Shown in pieces: positions 37,885 through 50,915 of a stretch of DNA of 64,000 bases. The translations under genes were made by a program, and so were the position numbers. The stretch's first letter is position 1; each line of letters opens with the position of its first letter. This stretch comes from Lineus longissimus (lineage: Eukaryota > Nemertea > Pilidiophora > Heteronemertea > Lineidae), in the NCBI RefSeq assembly GCF_910592395.1, contig NC_088309.1:24246599-24310598 (forward strand), in the 5' to 3' direction. A model generated the notes under the pieces. That model searched no databases and was not told the DNA's origin. It saw nothing but the letters and a program-made list of their open reading frames with translations.

Positions 37885-40800
37885 GTATTTATAGTATCTG
37901 TCTACCCAACAGCATTGATGAACTATATATATTCAATGTGTATTTACAAGATCAGAAATTTACAAATTTGATATCAATTTTCAAAATTTTAACGAACTGA
38001 GTAGGCCTGTAACAATATCAAAATTTGGTATCGCTTCTGATTTTGAGTACAAACCGAATATAAAACATCTACAACGAAGACACCGGTATTTGTAACTTTG
38101 CCAAGCACCTTTGAAAGGCCATCACATCTTATAAAGGGTCCTCTATTGATCCGGTTGACAGCACAATCAAACAGTGCACCACATGTGAAGTTGTTTCATT
38201 TCAACTGTCTAGTCGTTCTTTGTATAATGAAGTGGTATGAGGTGGTCGTTGAGTGTGAATCGATTCAGATCGCACTGATATAATACATGGATATCGATAT
38301 CTGATAAGGTATTAGATTGCCCCGGAGCACGAAGTACATGATTTAAAGCCATTATGGGGGTAGATATCACTTGTTTTAGAGCAACTAGGTTTTTTTAATA
38401 CAATACAGACACTGCTTCACTTTTCTACTGTTGGCAAACCAGGCATTATTCCGTTGTGTCAACAACCCATGTTGTTAAACTCTCATGAACCAAAACCAAT
38501 TTGATGTAGCTTTCTGATTTTCTACACAAGTACAAGTGCGAATTTTTTTTGATAGATTGATATAAAGGAGTATTAAACATTTCATATTACAACTCTAATA
38601 ACTTCTGTCCCATACATATTGCAGCATAGTAAAACAACAAGAGAAACCAAAAACCTATCACTTTAAATAATTAAATTAATGGGTATTTGTAGAAACACAT
38701 AATCTAAATCTGATTTACAACATTACGACTTCTACTTCAATGATGTATGAATATTGATATCTGAGTATGTGCCTGATTTACTGGATGCACAACTATAAAT
38801 ATCTCGAAAACATCTGTGCACTTCATACTGTAACATCTGGAATAAGCAACAAATATCTTTTTTTTCAATTGCACTTGTTCGAAAAAATCAAAAGTCTTAT
38901 TGTAGATGCAAGAATCAATGAATATGGCAAATGGCACATGGATGGTGTCTGGAGTTCGTGCCAAATGCAACATCGATGGACGCAAAAAGATCAGAGCAGT
39001 ATCTGTGTGTTGACACTAGTAAACTTACCAGGTCTAATAAAGGCAAGGAGATAGATATTTTTAGCTATGTTGCCTTTGGAGCCAGCTCAGCTGACAGCGC
39101 TAATCCATGCAATCTCATTACAATCAATACCAAGGCGGAAGAAAAACAGACTCCTGGCTACAAGTTCTCATAGTTCTCTTTGCTATGCTGCTTGTACTAA
39201 TGTACACCCGAGTTCGTTCATGTTCTGCAGCCGAAGCGTTTTCTGTTACCGGTAATGCTAGCTTGTAAACGAAGCGGTACGCATGGTAAGAGGCATTGTT
39301 GGTGAAATGAAAGAGCCTAGAATTGATTGACTGATTGTCGAGCAGATTTCAAATAATTTTCAGAGACTGGTTAAAATCAAAACGATCAAAGTTGCTAAAT
39401 TTCACGAAAAGACTGCCACGGTAAATAAAGAGCTATCGCAATCATTACAGAATTAAATTCAATATCTCCAGCAAAATCACCAAACATCTAATAACTTGGC
39501 TGAGATATTAAATCGTTGTGACAATCGCACACATTTGAGTTGTTTCTATAGCAACTGCTGTCAGATCCCAACTCGGATAGAATCTTAACATGACTCCGAC
39601 AATAAATCCCCCCCCGGATGACATTGTAGGTAATCTGATAGGATGGCTTGGCGTCTTTGGGCAATATCTTTAATGGAAGCACCACCAGTGTGCTTTATAC
39701 ACCCTTGATCCTTCACGCCCAGAGGAGTTGATGTCAGTGTGACAGGTCACTTAGATGAGGAGTCGAGTTAACAAAGGGAATGCTATACTAACCACATTAT
39801 GACATGTGACGAAGATAAGGAGTCATCTTCGGAGGGAAACACACCGCTGAAGTATACATGTTACAACCACCTGGTTGACAAAATTAATGCGAGTCAAAAT
39901 ATACCAGGTCACTGAAGAATGTTGACCAAGAAAACATCCTAAAAGATGCCATTATGTGGAGTATTTTTCCCCTTGATACCAATTTTTTATACTCTCACCT
40001 GAAAACTGAAAAATTGGTGCTGCTTTAATACAGAATTTATTATGTGCAGAGGACACAATTGTTGGAAATGAGAGCACTCATTTGGAGATCACTTCATTTT
40101 TTTGGAAATTTTATCCTCAAGAGGGCTAAAATATTCTAAAATATCAAGTGGACACTTTGCTATTCACCATCACATTATCAAAGTCAATTAGCAAACAGCC
40201 TCTTCTTCTCAATTAATCCTCAATCTAATTAGACTTCTGACGCTTTTATCTCCAACTCTTTGAAAATGGCTCCGAGACCATTATCGCAGATGGTGACTAA
40301 ACCTTCTCCTAAAGGAGATAGAACAATCATCATTTTTGAAATTTTTGTCTCCTTAGAATGAGTAATGCTGATCTGATATAATCTCAAAGGCAGACTTAAA
40401 AGAGAGAGCATTCTTCTGTTCTGTTCAAGGCCTACATTCATGTTTGATTTGATTTTCTTGTGGCTTGGGCTTATAGAAATGAACATTCCCCCAATGAAGT
40501 TATTATATACATCTGAAATGAAGGAAATTCTAATGAAACACTTTAACATTTTGTCAATGTCTTTACAGTTACCAATATCATAACATAGACGGGTACTTCT
40601 ATCCAAAGACGGAAAATCTGTAGTTGCAAAAAACAATGGTGAATATTGTGGAAGTCTTAAACACGATTGATATCAATAAGTGTTTTAAGCAAAGTTGGTA
40701 GTAAGCCGCTTTTCATTCCTAAAGCTTTGCTACACGTGAACATACAACTTAACGCAAAACCCCTTCTTTTTATTCCTGAACCCAGAAGACCTTTAACAAC

Positions 40801-42695
40801 TTCAATGCCTTTTTCTTGGAAAACAAGAGCTCTCTCTAAATGGCTACTTAACAAAACTGTTCAATTAAGTAAAATATTGTATTAACACTGTCAACAACAT
40901 AATAGTAATCAATGATTGGTAGCGTGAGTGTCACATAACACAATCAATCATTGCTGTAATTTGTAACGCTCGCTGTTTGAAGTGAGCAGTGCAATCGATA
41001 AAACGAGAGTACAGCTTATTCTTTATTCACAAACTAATGCTATCGGATTTGAAGCAAATGTCTGCTGGGACCTTGCCGAGATATTGGCGAGTGCAAAACA
41101 GGCAAATATCATGTAAAATAATGTCATATTTACTCAATTATAGAATGGTAAGATAATTTTTGGGTATCTTCAATGAAGTATCACAGACAACTATCTAACC
41201 TATTATCTGATCGCATTTTGAGGCAGCCTCAATCAGGTCAAGGCATTACATGTCACAATAGGGTTATTTTACTATCGTACTGTTTTTGGGCTTCCTTATT
41301 ACACAGTGTGATCTTTCAGGGCGAAAAGGAACTAAAAGGAAAGCATTTGCCTTCATAAAAAGTTTCTGGCTAATGTAAGTGGCCTGTAACAGGTATATCA
41401 TTAATTTGAATCACCACCCTGTACATGTAGGAAAACAACAAAGTCAACAGTGAGTACCCCGATGTCCACAGCGCGTACCGTGGCTATGCTACTTGTTCTG
41501 AGTAGTCAGTCTCAGATGAGGGGGTGACAGATAAGCAGAGTAAAAAATCTTTTTCTTGTGCCTGTTGGCAATGGAAGCGAACAGCATCATAATGAAATCA
41601 CCTCCAAGCGGTTAAGAATCATATTTCCTGACTTTCTGTCACCACACCTAGTCACCACACTCCTTCAATAAAGCAAAGTTCTCACAACTGAAAGTGCTAA
41701 TCTAATCAGTGGATATCTCCAGGCGGCCATTTTACCTTTCTTGAACTTGTGATTTCAAGAATCAGCCAGGTCAATTATCATATTACCCTTGGGTATAGAA
41801 AAGTGCTATACCATTGTGGTTGTGTTTCAAAAATGTCAAACACTTTTTCAATTTTCCTCTCACAATGGGCCAACGCTTTGATAAAGCAGGGCAGTTTTTT
41901 AAACTCTGCAGGATCTCATAACAAAAAGAATTGCAAATTACCTCCGTTTTCCCTGCAGCCAAATAGTGGCTTAGGACACTTTGAAATCTTTCTATTGATA
42001 TGAAATCACTGCCTTTGAAACCTCAGGCGAGCAAAATAAACATAATGCACATTAATTTTTAATTTTCCAAAGCTTTGAAGAAAGAAGAACAAACACTCGT
42101 TTGTTCAGAATGTGCAATATTGTTCTCTGCTTGGTCTCCCAGCGTGGGGAAAATCACCTAAAGCATTGCATAGGGTTTGATATAAATTAACGTTTTGTGT
42201 ATTTATAGCAGAAGAATCCCGTAACCATGATCAAAGTGATTGTCACTTATATTTTCACACAGATTTCCATGGCATCAAGGAGCAATTTATAGAATGTGGT
42301 AAACAGTCACTGTGAAGGGCTGCAATCTCAGAGTGCTTCAAAATGGCAAAGTGATGGCAATTCAAACTTGATACAGCTGAACTGGATCTCAATCTATGAT
42401 GCTACTTACTAACCTTGATGAGCCACTTGGAGCATCTATTCTCAATTGTGACTTTCAAGCAACATCACATTATTGATTTGATATAAGCATCTCTGCTGAA
42501 GAACTTACAATCTGTTATTTTTCTGCTCATAACTACTATGATACTTCTTAAACATATTACATATTTCTGACACTGAGAAGCATATTTTTGTCACCAGAAA
42601 GTAGCACTGTCCATAGTATGAGCACATATGTCAATATTATGACAGACTCGCCTAAAGGCACATCACTGTTTACTCTGTATCAAGCGCTCTTTTTT
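37885..42695. other. non-coding stretch, no gene recognised
   Basis: Minus-strand frames at 40229-40636 (135 codons) and 40657-40854 (65 codons) lie close together but show no family motif and no obvious splice link. Plus-strand frames at 38767-39255 overlap one another in different phases. No RNA gene or array is seen. Confidence 0.4.
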
Positions 42696-42699
42696 CAAG

Positions 42700-42862
42700 G
42701 ATTCCATTCTCCACCTACCAAAAGTTGTAGCACTGCCAACTCCTGGGGCAGTGACACAATTGCTTTCAATAATGCACCTGGAAATGGAGATAACAAGCTG
42801 GAGCAGCTAAAGGCCATTCTCATTGCTGGCCAGCTAGATGAAGCTATAAAGAATGCTTGGCA
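42700..42862 (+). CDS. weak candidate internal exon, product unknown
   Basis: A 163-bp open segment bounded by a T-rich acceptor (TTTTTTCAAG|GA) and a donor-like GGCA|GTAAAT. Its translation starts with a polar Ser/Thr/Asn-rich, low-complexity stretch and ends in a helix-forming segment (KLEQLKAILIAGQLDEAIKN) resembling a TPR-like or alpha-solenoid helix pair in pattern only. I do not recognise the family, and no neighbouring exon joins it in phase. If it is not an exon, the frame ends at a TAA two bases past the donor. Confidence 0.22.
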
Positions 42863-42864
42863 GT

Positions 42865-45800
42865 AAATGGTTTCAAGACACTGAGATTGATTTCAAATGT
42901 TACCATTGGCAAGTAAATTTTTAAAATTTTGTTACGATTTTTTTGAATCTTTGAAAATGATCAGGATTTCGATGTTTAAAAGCGCCTTTGAATCAGTATT
43001 TCATCCAGGTAACATATCAATGATCAATAAAGATTCTGGAACATCTGAGCCTCAGGTCAATTTCACATATCTCCATGTCGCCTATTGATCGCTCATCACA
43101 CCAGATCATCGCGGGTCACAGCCACCCAAAGGCAATCACATTCATGACCACAAATCCTATCATTTTTGTTATCTCGCCACGACAAGATGTCGACATGACC
43201 TCATTTGATTGGTTGTTTTTAGGGATACTGGCCAGTGAATTATTCATCGTTACCATAACGATACTCTCGAGGTATCTGGGGACGGTGAGTGTAATTTCCT
43301 TGCAGGGACCATGTGGCTCATGGCGCTGACCGGGTAATTGGCCATTCAATGGAAGGAATCAGAAAAAGAGGTGGCAGTGGCAAGGACACTGGCATTGATT
43401 CATTTGGATGCCAACATGGGATGCCAATCTCATAGTGCCTTTTTCTCTGCAAATGTCATTTTTAGAGTAAATTGACCATATTGACAGTTTTCATCAGGAC
43501 TCCAAAGCTTTGCTTAATAAATTTAGAGACTAAGCAGGGTGGAATTTCAACACTGAAAAAGAAATAGAAATCCGCATTAAAGCTCACCCTCGATAGAACT
43601 GATAGTCTGTTACTCTCAAGGATTACTTCAGTGCACTGCATACAAGCAATATTTATCCGAATATCGCCACTCGATTTTTGTCTGCAGGTAAAATTACTTG
43701 GCATAACAATGACCGATTCTTGACAAAAGCACCCCCGAGTTGACCCTGCCAACAAGCGATTTTACGTTAAATAAAATACTGCATGTCGCTGCGATGGTGA
43801 AGTTTTAAGTGCATTTCGCCACCCCGGTTCGGAAGCTGCCTTCCAATCAACATGTAACAAACTATTTTGAGTGGTTAACTATTCATAACCACCAGGTTAT
43901 CTATTCATAACCACCATATCATCGATTCACTATAACTATGCTATAGCTAGAGTGTTTTGTTCTCTGACAATGACATTCCACACCATAGGTTTCTGTTTCT
44001 GAAAGGAAAGCCTCAGATGCTTATTGAAGCGCCCGTCTCCAATGACAATACGAAAATGATGGCAGAAAGAATTAAAGCAGCGACTTATGTAGGTGATGCA
44101 ACGACTTCCTGAAATGTTCCTGGCATGATCTAGATTTGTCCCAATACCTTCCAAACAAGGAACTGGGGCCAGTGGATCAGCTACACAGTGGAATTTTTCA
44201 GAATTTTGAACTGACGCTGAAAGATTAAAAAATTTATAAGTCCAAAATTGATCTTAAAGCTTGATCTTAAAGCTCCTCTGCTTCTAACTTAGGCAGCTTC
44301 ATACATTATCGAACTTTACAGGCTAGGACACATTTTCCAGGGGACACTCAAAACTGTTACACTATGCCAGTGGCTTGTGCTAAGGAGTAACTAGTCATCG
44401 GCAGAAGTAAACTGGAACATATCTATTTCTTATCAATACAACAAAAGTAATTTTTCAGCAACCACACTTTTAGCTTGCCAGCAGAAGCACAAGAAACAAA
44501 TCATGTTATAATTTTCCCAGATTCCCAGCGGGATATTTTTTAACATGCAAATGATGCGTAATGAATCAAGACATGTTTTATACACTGGCGCACAGTTACC
44601 AGCCATTGCAACCATTACTCAATTATCTTGACAAAAATGTAATTTACTTGTGATGCGCTGATAACTCTTCATTAGCATCCTTAATGACACTTTGGTCCAA
44701 TGCCGCTTTTGTAGCATCGGGATCTGTGCATGCTGTGGTACACAACTGGTCTTAGTCACTGGAAGCTTGCGAGAGGTTGCTGTTCATTCACTGTTCGGCA
44801 CTTCAACACAAAGGAGAGTGGCAGGCACTGAATGTTTTCAGTCTGGGCTGTTCCAAAAATAAGACCGTCAGTTTAACAAACTGCTCATCCTAGTTAGGTG
44901 TTCTCATTAGTTTCTTTGAGGGTCGACTATCACTTCTACACTGCAGCTTCAGCCATCGCCTAACCAGATTCAACCCTTGTGGGATGGATCTGGCAAACCA
45001 AACTTGTCAGCCAACTGTCATCACACCAATCCTACCGTGCAAACAAGTCAACGGTTCCTGCTTTCTCTCCAGCTTCTAACGTCAGGAAGCAGATTAAATG
45101 CGCCATGTGTGATTGATCGCCTGAGCCACGATCGATGCTATAATTTAGGCATCAGAGCCGCCGATGAGAAAATATCTCCAGGCATGCGATATACAGATCA
45201 CCATTTTTCACAATGCTTACGAAGCGCTACACTAGTTATTGTTCATAGGGCAGGCAATTATTAATTTACAAATGCAGTGATGATTGTTTATTGTGAGGAC
45301 GAGTTGTGAAAAACAAATGGGATTATTGTATGGATAATTTAGTAATGTACCACTTGGTTATTCAACAACAGGGAACTACTAAGTGGTAGACATGTCAACT
45401 TCATTCTGTACTTTTTTTGCTGTATCATTGTTTTGAATACATGAATGTCTGAATTGGATAGTACATGTATGGTATGAACTTTTGTATGGTGTATCTGGTG
45501 CAATGAACAGTAGCCTGTAAGGCTGTAGTGAACTCACACTTTCATATGCACATGCCAGTCATCTTTACTAATTTTTGCTTCTAGTAACTCCCAAGGTGAC
45601 TGATAATCCAATTCAACTCACACTTCCATCAAGAGGGCCAAATATCTAAAGAAACCCTCCTAACATCGATGGCACTTGGATGCAGAATTGACATTTCAAA
45701 GGAAAGCGCTCAATAATGCAATTAATCGATAATCTAATACCAGATGACATTTGATGAAGAATGGTTTAGGGCAATCACCAAATTAACCCTCGAGTTGATC

Positions 45801-46680
45801 TTGTTTTGACTGCCTTGATCTACAATTTTCATACCACACCCATTCATTGATTCATGGCATTTTTAGACCAACACTTTTTTGTTGTATAATATCATTTGCA
45901 TATCACCCACATTGTTTACTGATTGACCCTTTCAAAGTGGAAACTCAAACAAATTTGAAGCTTGTGTAAAATGGAATGGTGCGATGTCAATTCGAATCCT
46001 TTTTGTGATTGCTCAAGTCGATCATTTGCAAGAAGATTTTCATGCACATTACTGTCAGTGACCAGGCGGAGCAAAACTTCAACAGAAAGGAGAGAAAGGC
46101 AATTTATATCAGAACAAAGGGAGAAAAACTCATCCAATACCAACCAACCAGTCAGACAAAGATCGATTGATTGTAGGCCAATCAAGCTGTTTCATTGTAT
46201 TTCGCCAAAATTGCAGGACCATCAGCAATTTTTCTTGTCCACTGCAGCTTGATTCATATATTACTCACTGATAAGTGCCATTTCAGTCTTTGCCTGCAGC
46301 CCTAATCAGCTATCATGCGGATGTTCTCTGAACAATCAGTTCCCGTTACACATCCTGGTCTTCTTCTGCCTCAAACATCTATTGTTATTTGAATCATCAG
46401 CCAAAATTGTTCTGTCACGCATCCGAACCCCTTGACCCAGTTTCTTGATTGTGCATATTCTATCTAATCAAATAAAACGTATTATGCTTGTGCACACTTT
46501 ACCACAATACCACATCTGGCAAGCCGTAGAAAAATATACTTGAGAGCTGAAATCACAAGCAATGATGTCAGTCGCCTTTGTCACCTGTTTAAATACAGTT
46601 TCTTGCTGAATTAATACACCAAGGTTAAAATATTTAAATAATTGTGTTTGCACACATGCAAATTACTATGCAAGGCATCA
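42865..46680. other. non-coding stretch with a small repeat and one AT-rich repeat fragment
   Basis: A 22-bp direct repeat, CTATTCATAACCACCA, starts at 43879 and 43901. TTGATCTTAAAGC is duplicated at about 44250-44275. A perfect octamer ATTTGCAT (POU-type site) is at 45894-45901. The opposed 89- and 96-codon frames at 45916-46252 show no domain and probably reflect stop-poor unique sequence. Confidence 0.4.
44190..44260 (-). repeat. AT-rich dispersed repeat family, copy E (fragment)
   Basis: TTTTTCAGAATTTTGAACTG followed by GCTGAAAGATTAAAAAATTT and AAGTCCAAAATTG matches the inverted family copy at 50565-50915 in the same orientation. Confidence 0.5.
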
Positions 46681-46772
46681 AATATAACTTTTTTTCTCTC
46701 TCAATTTGTTTCTCTCTCAATCAAAAATGTTTTTCATCTGTTTGCTTAATACCCGCAACACAATTCTAACAG

Positions 46773-46918
46773 GAACATTACAGTCTGGTGGCCAGATCAT
46801 GCAAAAGTACCTTCCAGATATGAGCCAACATCTTGAGCCAGAATTAGCTCAGGCAATAGCCCAAATCGCTCAGCAACACATGACCTCCGTCCATCAACCA
46901 GCTGAGCGAGTTGATTGA
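46773..46918 (+). CDS. weak candidate terminal exon, product unknown
   Basis: A long pyrimidine-rich tract (about 46688-46745) leads to the acceptor TTCTAACAG|GA. A second possible acceptor follows at ACATTACAG|TC. The open frame then reads SGGQIMQKYLPDMSQHLEPE and continues as a Gln/Ala-rich amphipathic helix to a TGA at 46916-46918. The composition is more protein-like than most frames in the window. I do not recognise the family, and the candidate exon at 42700-42862 does not splice to it in frame. Confidence 0.25.
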
Positions 46919-49900
46919 TTGCAGCCTCCTCCAGGTCAATAACTCATCACAGAGGTGTGCTGGTTCAATATCTAAAGCCTCCTAAGCCGTGTCCCTCTAC
47001 CACTAGTTATTGACCGTATCGACCACAGTCTCTGTTGGCAAAATGTAAGAGAAGGTGTAACGTTGTAGGAAGCTATCAGAATGGAAGGTTAAAGTCCCAT
47101 CTGGCTTGGCATTATCACATAGTGCTGGTAAAAGACAGGGCAGGAGAAAAATGCTGATCAAAGGAAGGGATAAAAAGATGGGACAAGATTAGGATTTCAT
47201 ATTTTCAGGAGATATATTTGCCAAAACAAATAGGCGAAGATAATCAACTTCTGATGATATCAGACCATATATGTATAGACAATCACACCACCACACAGAC
47301 TAGAGTTTAGATGTAAAATATGTGAAACAAAAACGCCAATTTTCAGTTATCTGTTTTCAGCAAGGCCACTAGAGACACAGACCAGAGTGTACTTGATGGG
47401 CCCAACAATTTCCTTCCCTGGAAATGGAATCACCAGGCTACACCTTCATTACTTTTTAAACCCACTTAAAATATCATTTGATAAATCCAGGACTTAGATT
47501 TAATGATTGCCTTGATCTAAAATAAAGACTAAAAATTTGTTCTAAAATGCACTCAAACAAAAGAAGGAATTACATTACAATAACCAGAATCCGTGTCTAA
47601 TACAGCATCACGCTAATTACCTAATCTCATCAACTTGTGATCTGGGTTGACATTAACTCAAATGAAGAAGTGATAAGAGGTCAGGATTAAATCGCCCACC
47701 TCGCAATAACCAATTGCCTGACTCACACTCTTGACAGCATCCAATCCAACATCTGACTAAATCAATGGTTCAGGCTGATAAATACAATTACCCTATTAAA
47801 CCTGCATGGCCGTGATAAAGGATCGTGCCATGGCCGATAATACAGAGTGACGATCGGAAGCTAATGCCATCTCAATTGAAAGTCTTATCTCAAGTCAAAT
47901 GACTTTTTTTTGTTCAACGGATTGGCTGGAACCTCATAAAGAATTCACCAGTGTCAACCATTTTATCATTGATCCCCCTCCCCTCACATCCCATTCAGCA
48001 ACTTAGTTAAAATTTGCCTGAAAACTCAGGCATTTCTTCTTATTTTAAAATGCATAGGTTTTGCCCAAGAAACTGCAAGAAACTAAAACATCACCACTTC
48101 AACTGGTGCTGCAAACCTTTTTAAAAGCAAATAGAGGAGCCCATGAGTCACAAGGCATTCACATCAGAGATTCTATGACAAGGAGCAACATCGTCTCTTT
48201 GCTAACAGTGAGATCAAAATGATAACCACATTGCATCATAAAGTCATCAAGAAGGCAGGCCATTACTAGATGACAAATCTGTGTTGCAATGGGAGGCCAC
48301 TGACATGGCAAGATTCATAGTTTATTCAAGGAAAACACAAAGAAAACATGCAACTGCTTATTTGGCGATTTCATCAGAAAACCCAGCACTGCGATTTCAA
48401 CACTCCTGTTGAAGCCATTTTCAGAGGGAATACACAACGCATTAATCGATTGTTCTAAACAGTTTTGTTTATAAAACCCAGTAGTATTGTTTCAATGATT
48501 CCCTCTAAACAAAGTCTATAAATATCACTGCATGTCAAATTCGATCCATGTGACAATAATCCCACTCGAGCCATTTCTCGACAATGCCAGCAGCAGGCGG
48601 ATATCAGTATTACAGAGGCAGAGCGGAAAGACCCAATCCCTATTAGTCAAACCTGACAATACTCCAACTGCCTGTACATTAATTCATGTTTCCTTTGCCG
48701 ATTGTTCAGTATCGTGGTTGCCAGTTAGGTTGAAAAGGCACCTCATGTAACTCTAAATGCATTACTTTCACAATTTTCCATTTGCTATCATGATAAATTT
48801 GCTGTCAGCCCTGGAGTTACATTAAGTACCTTTTGTCATGAATAAGAATACTTCTCAGTGAACAAACCCATATAAGCTGAGTACCATACTGGGGTTTGGC
48901 CATGGTTTATACTACGAGAAATATAGGAAGCCAAAGATTGAAATGCTGATATTCTGGACGAGGCAACTTTTCCAATAAAGTGGCCGAATAGAATATAGTG
49001 AGTGAATTCAAGGATAAAAACAATTGAAAGCTACATAAATACCAGTTGCTGACAATTTGCTGAAGGGAAGTGATATTTTTAAAGCTTATTGCTGAGAAAT
49101 AACCGAGAAACAGTATTGGGACTTTTTACAGTATTGTAGCCTGACACAGCCAACCGCTAAAACTTATTTTAGCATCGACTTACTTACAATCTAACAGTAA
49201 AGGTTCTGAATCTGGAAACTCAAGGATGGCCAGCTTCGTGAATTCTGAAGAATGAACAGGATAAAGGAATGGCAAGGACACAAATACTTCCAAGCAGTGC
49301 TGTATTAATAGTTGCCTCAAAGACCGATGCACAAAGCAGAGAGAGATGGGACAAAAAAATATGCGAAACATCGCAAACAATTTTGTCTGCTTTTATTGAA
49401 GCTGATGCATGAAGAAAAGAAGGAGACAATAGGGCAATGGGAAGCTTCGGGAAATAGGAAGCTTTATAGGGATTTTTTTTAAAAGGTGGTAGACACCAAA
49501 GCAGTCAACACTGTGTAAAGCAAAAAAATCTCTTCAGAATAAAGGAGGTTGAATGCATTCATCTGAATGGTAAAGGTTTAGAGTCATGGGAACTCAATGT
49601 TGACAAGCATCAAACAGCAAGCAGCAGGGAGCATTATTATGACAACGTTGCCCCCAGGGACGAAACTCCAGAACTGTGCAGAAGATGAGGCTGCTATACG
49701 AAAATAGAATGCCAACTGCACAGAAATATTTTCCTTTGGAAGAAATATTTTCTGTTGAGTGAAGCAGGCATGTTATCAGAACATTTGCAATCATTTAGTT
49801 GCTATTTAGTCCTGGACAGATGGTGAAAACTGCACCTTCAAATAATATTATTTGGAATGAACACACAGACACTATCTTATAAGCTTATCTAGCCCACTGC

Positions 49901-50560
49901 AGAAGCTGAAACTAAAGGAATTCTGGGACTGTACTACTCCTAATACAAAGGCCAATATCATTGCTTGTAGATGTCATATCCTGCTGCACATAGTGAAAAT
50001 AAAACCAATACATTTAGTTTTATGCTTGAGGCTAAAAGGAAGTCTATTCTCTCAACAAGACATGAATTTCCCATTGACTATCAAACACTGGATTGACTTG
50101 AAGGAGTGGCATATGACGCCTTGTCTTCTGGCAATAAATTTGAAGAAAAAAAGTTTATCACTGCATTTTCCCAATGCAAAATTCCTTTCAGCAAAACTAT
50201 ACTGTATGTACAACTGTCTCCATTGCTCCACACTCTCCTTCTTAAGCCAGGCCAAAGCTATACGAGGGCAAATGCCATCAATTTCTTTCACATGACTGCA
50301 GACATCGTCTTCGTGAATCCCAACAGCATGGCCATCTTTCCCAGAGTGTAATAATATCCAGCAGTGCCTGATCTCCCCATTATTGACGAAGGTGAAGCTA
50401 GTTACCACTTTTTCTTTGAATTTTATGGCCAGGATCTGAGGCTAATGACAGAACATTAAGAGAAGGAGAATTTGCCTTGCCTTGAATAATGTTTTCATCA
50501 CAGGCACAATTGATGAATTCAGGAATATTACATGTAGATTAGCTTTTTGCGTGTTAGCTA
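46919..50560. other. non-coding stretch, no gene recognised
   Basis: Opposed frames at 49993-50408 (100 and 118 codons) have no recognisable domain. No arrays, RNA genes or foldbacks are seen. Confidence 0.4.
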
Positions 50561-50564
50561 TTTA

Positions 50565-50915
50565 AGTCACCATCATTTGGATTTTTTTTTAGAATTTTGA
50601 ACTTATGAAAAAATTTGACTCTGAAGGATGAAAATGAAGCAACATCATCAGTCCAAAAATTTTTTGGCTTTGAAAATTTTTCTGAATTTTGAACGGTCTG
50701 AAAGATGAAAAAATGTCTCAGTCCAAATATTTTTTTCACTGGTTTTTTTTTTCTGCTCAAAATGAAGCAACATCATCAGTCACAAATCTTTTTTGACTTC
50801 GAAAAATTTTCTGAATTTTGAACTGACTGAAGTCCAAATATTTTTTTCACTCGATTTTTTTCTGCTCAAAATAAAGAGACATCATCAGTCCAAATATTTT
50901 TTTCACTTCCATAAA
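50565..50915 (-). repeat. AT-rich dispersed repeat family, copy D (about three internal units)
   Basis: In the opposite orientation to copies A-C. CATCATCAGTC occurs at about 50643, 50771 and 50880, each linked to AAAATGAAG or AAATAAAG and to runs of T with CACT and TCTGCTC. It is the longest family member in the window, with irregular internal periods of about 110-130 bp. Confidence 0.75.

Noticed and set aside
40229-40854. Neighbouring minus-strand frames of 135 and 65 codons
   Set aside because: No motif, no in-phase splice connection seen, ordinary AT-rich composition.
50052-50408. 118-codon minus-strand frame opposed by 100- and 81-codon plus frames
   Set aside because: Open in several frames at once, which points to stop-poor DNA rather than coding selection.
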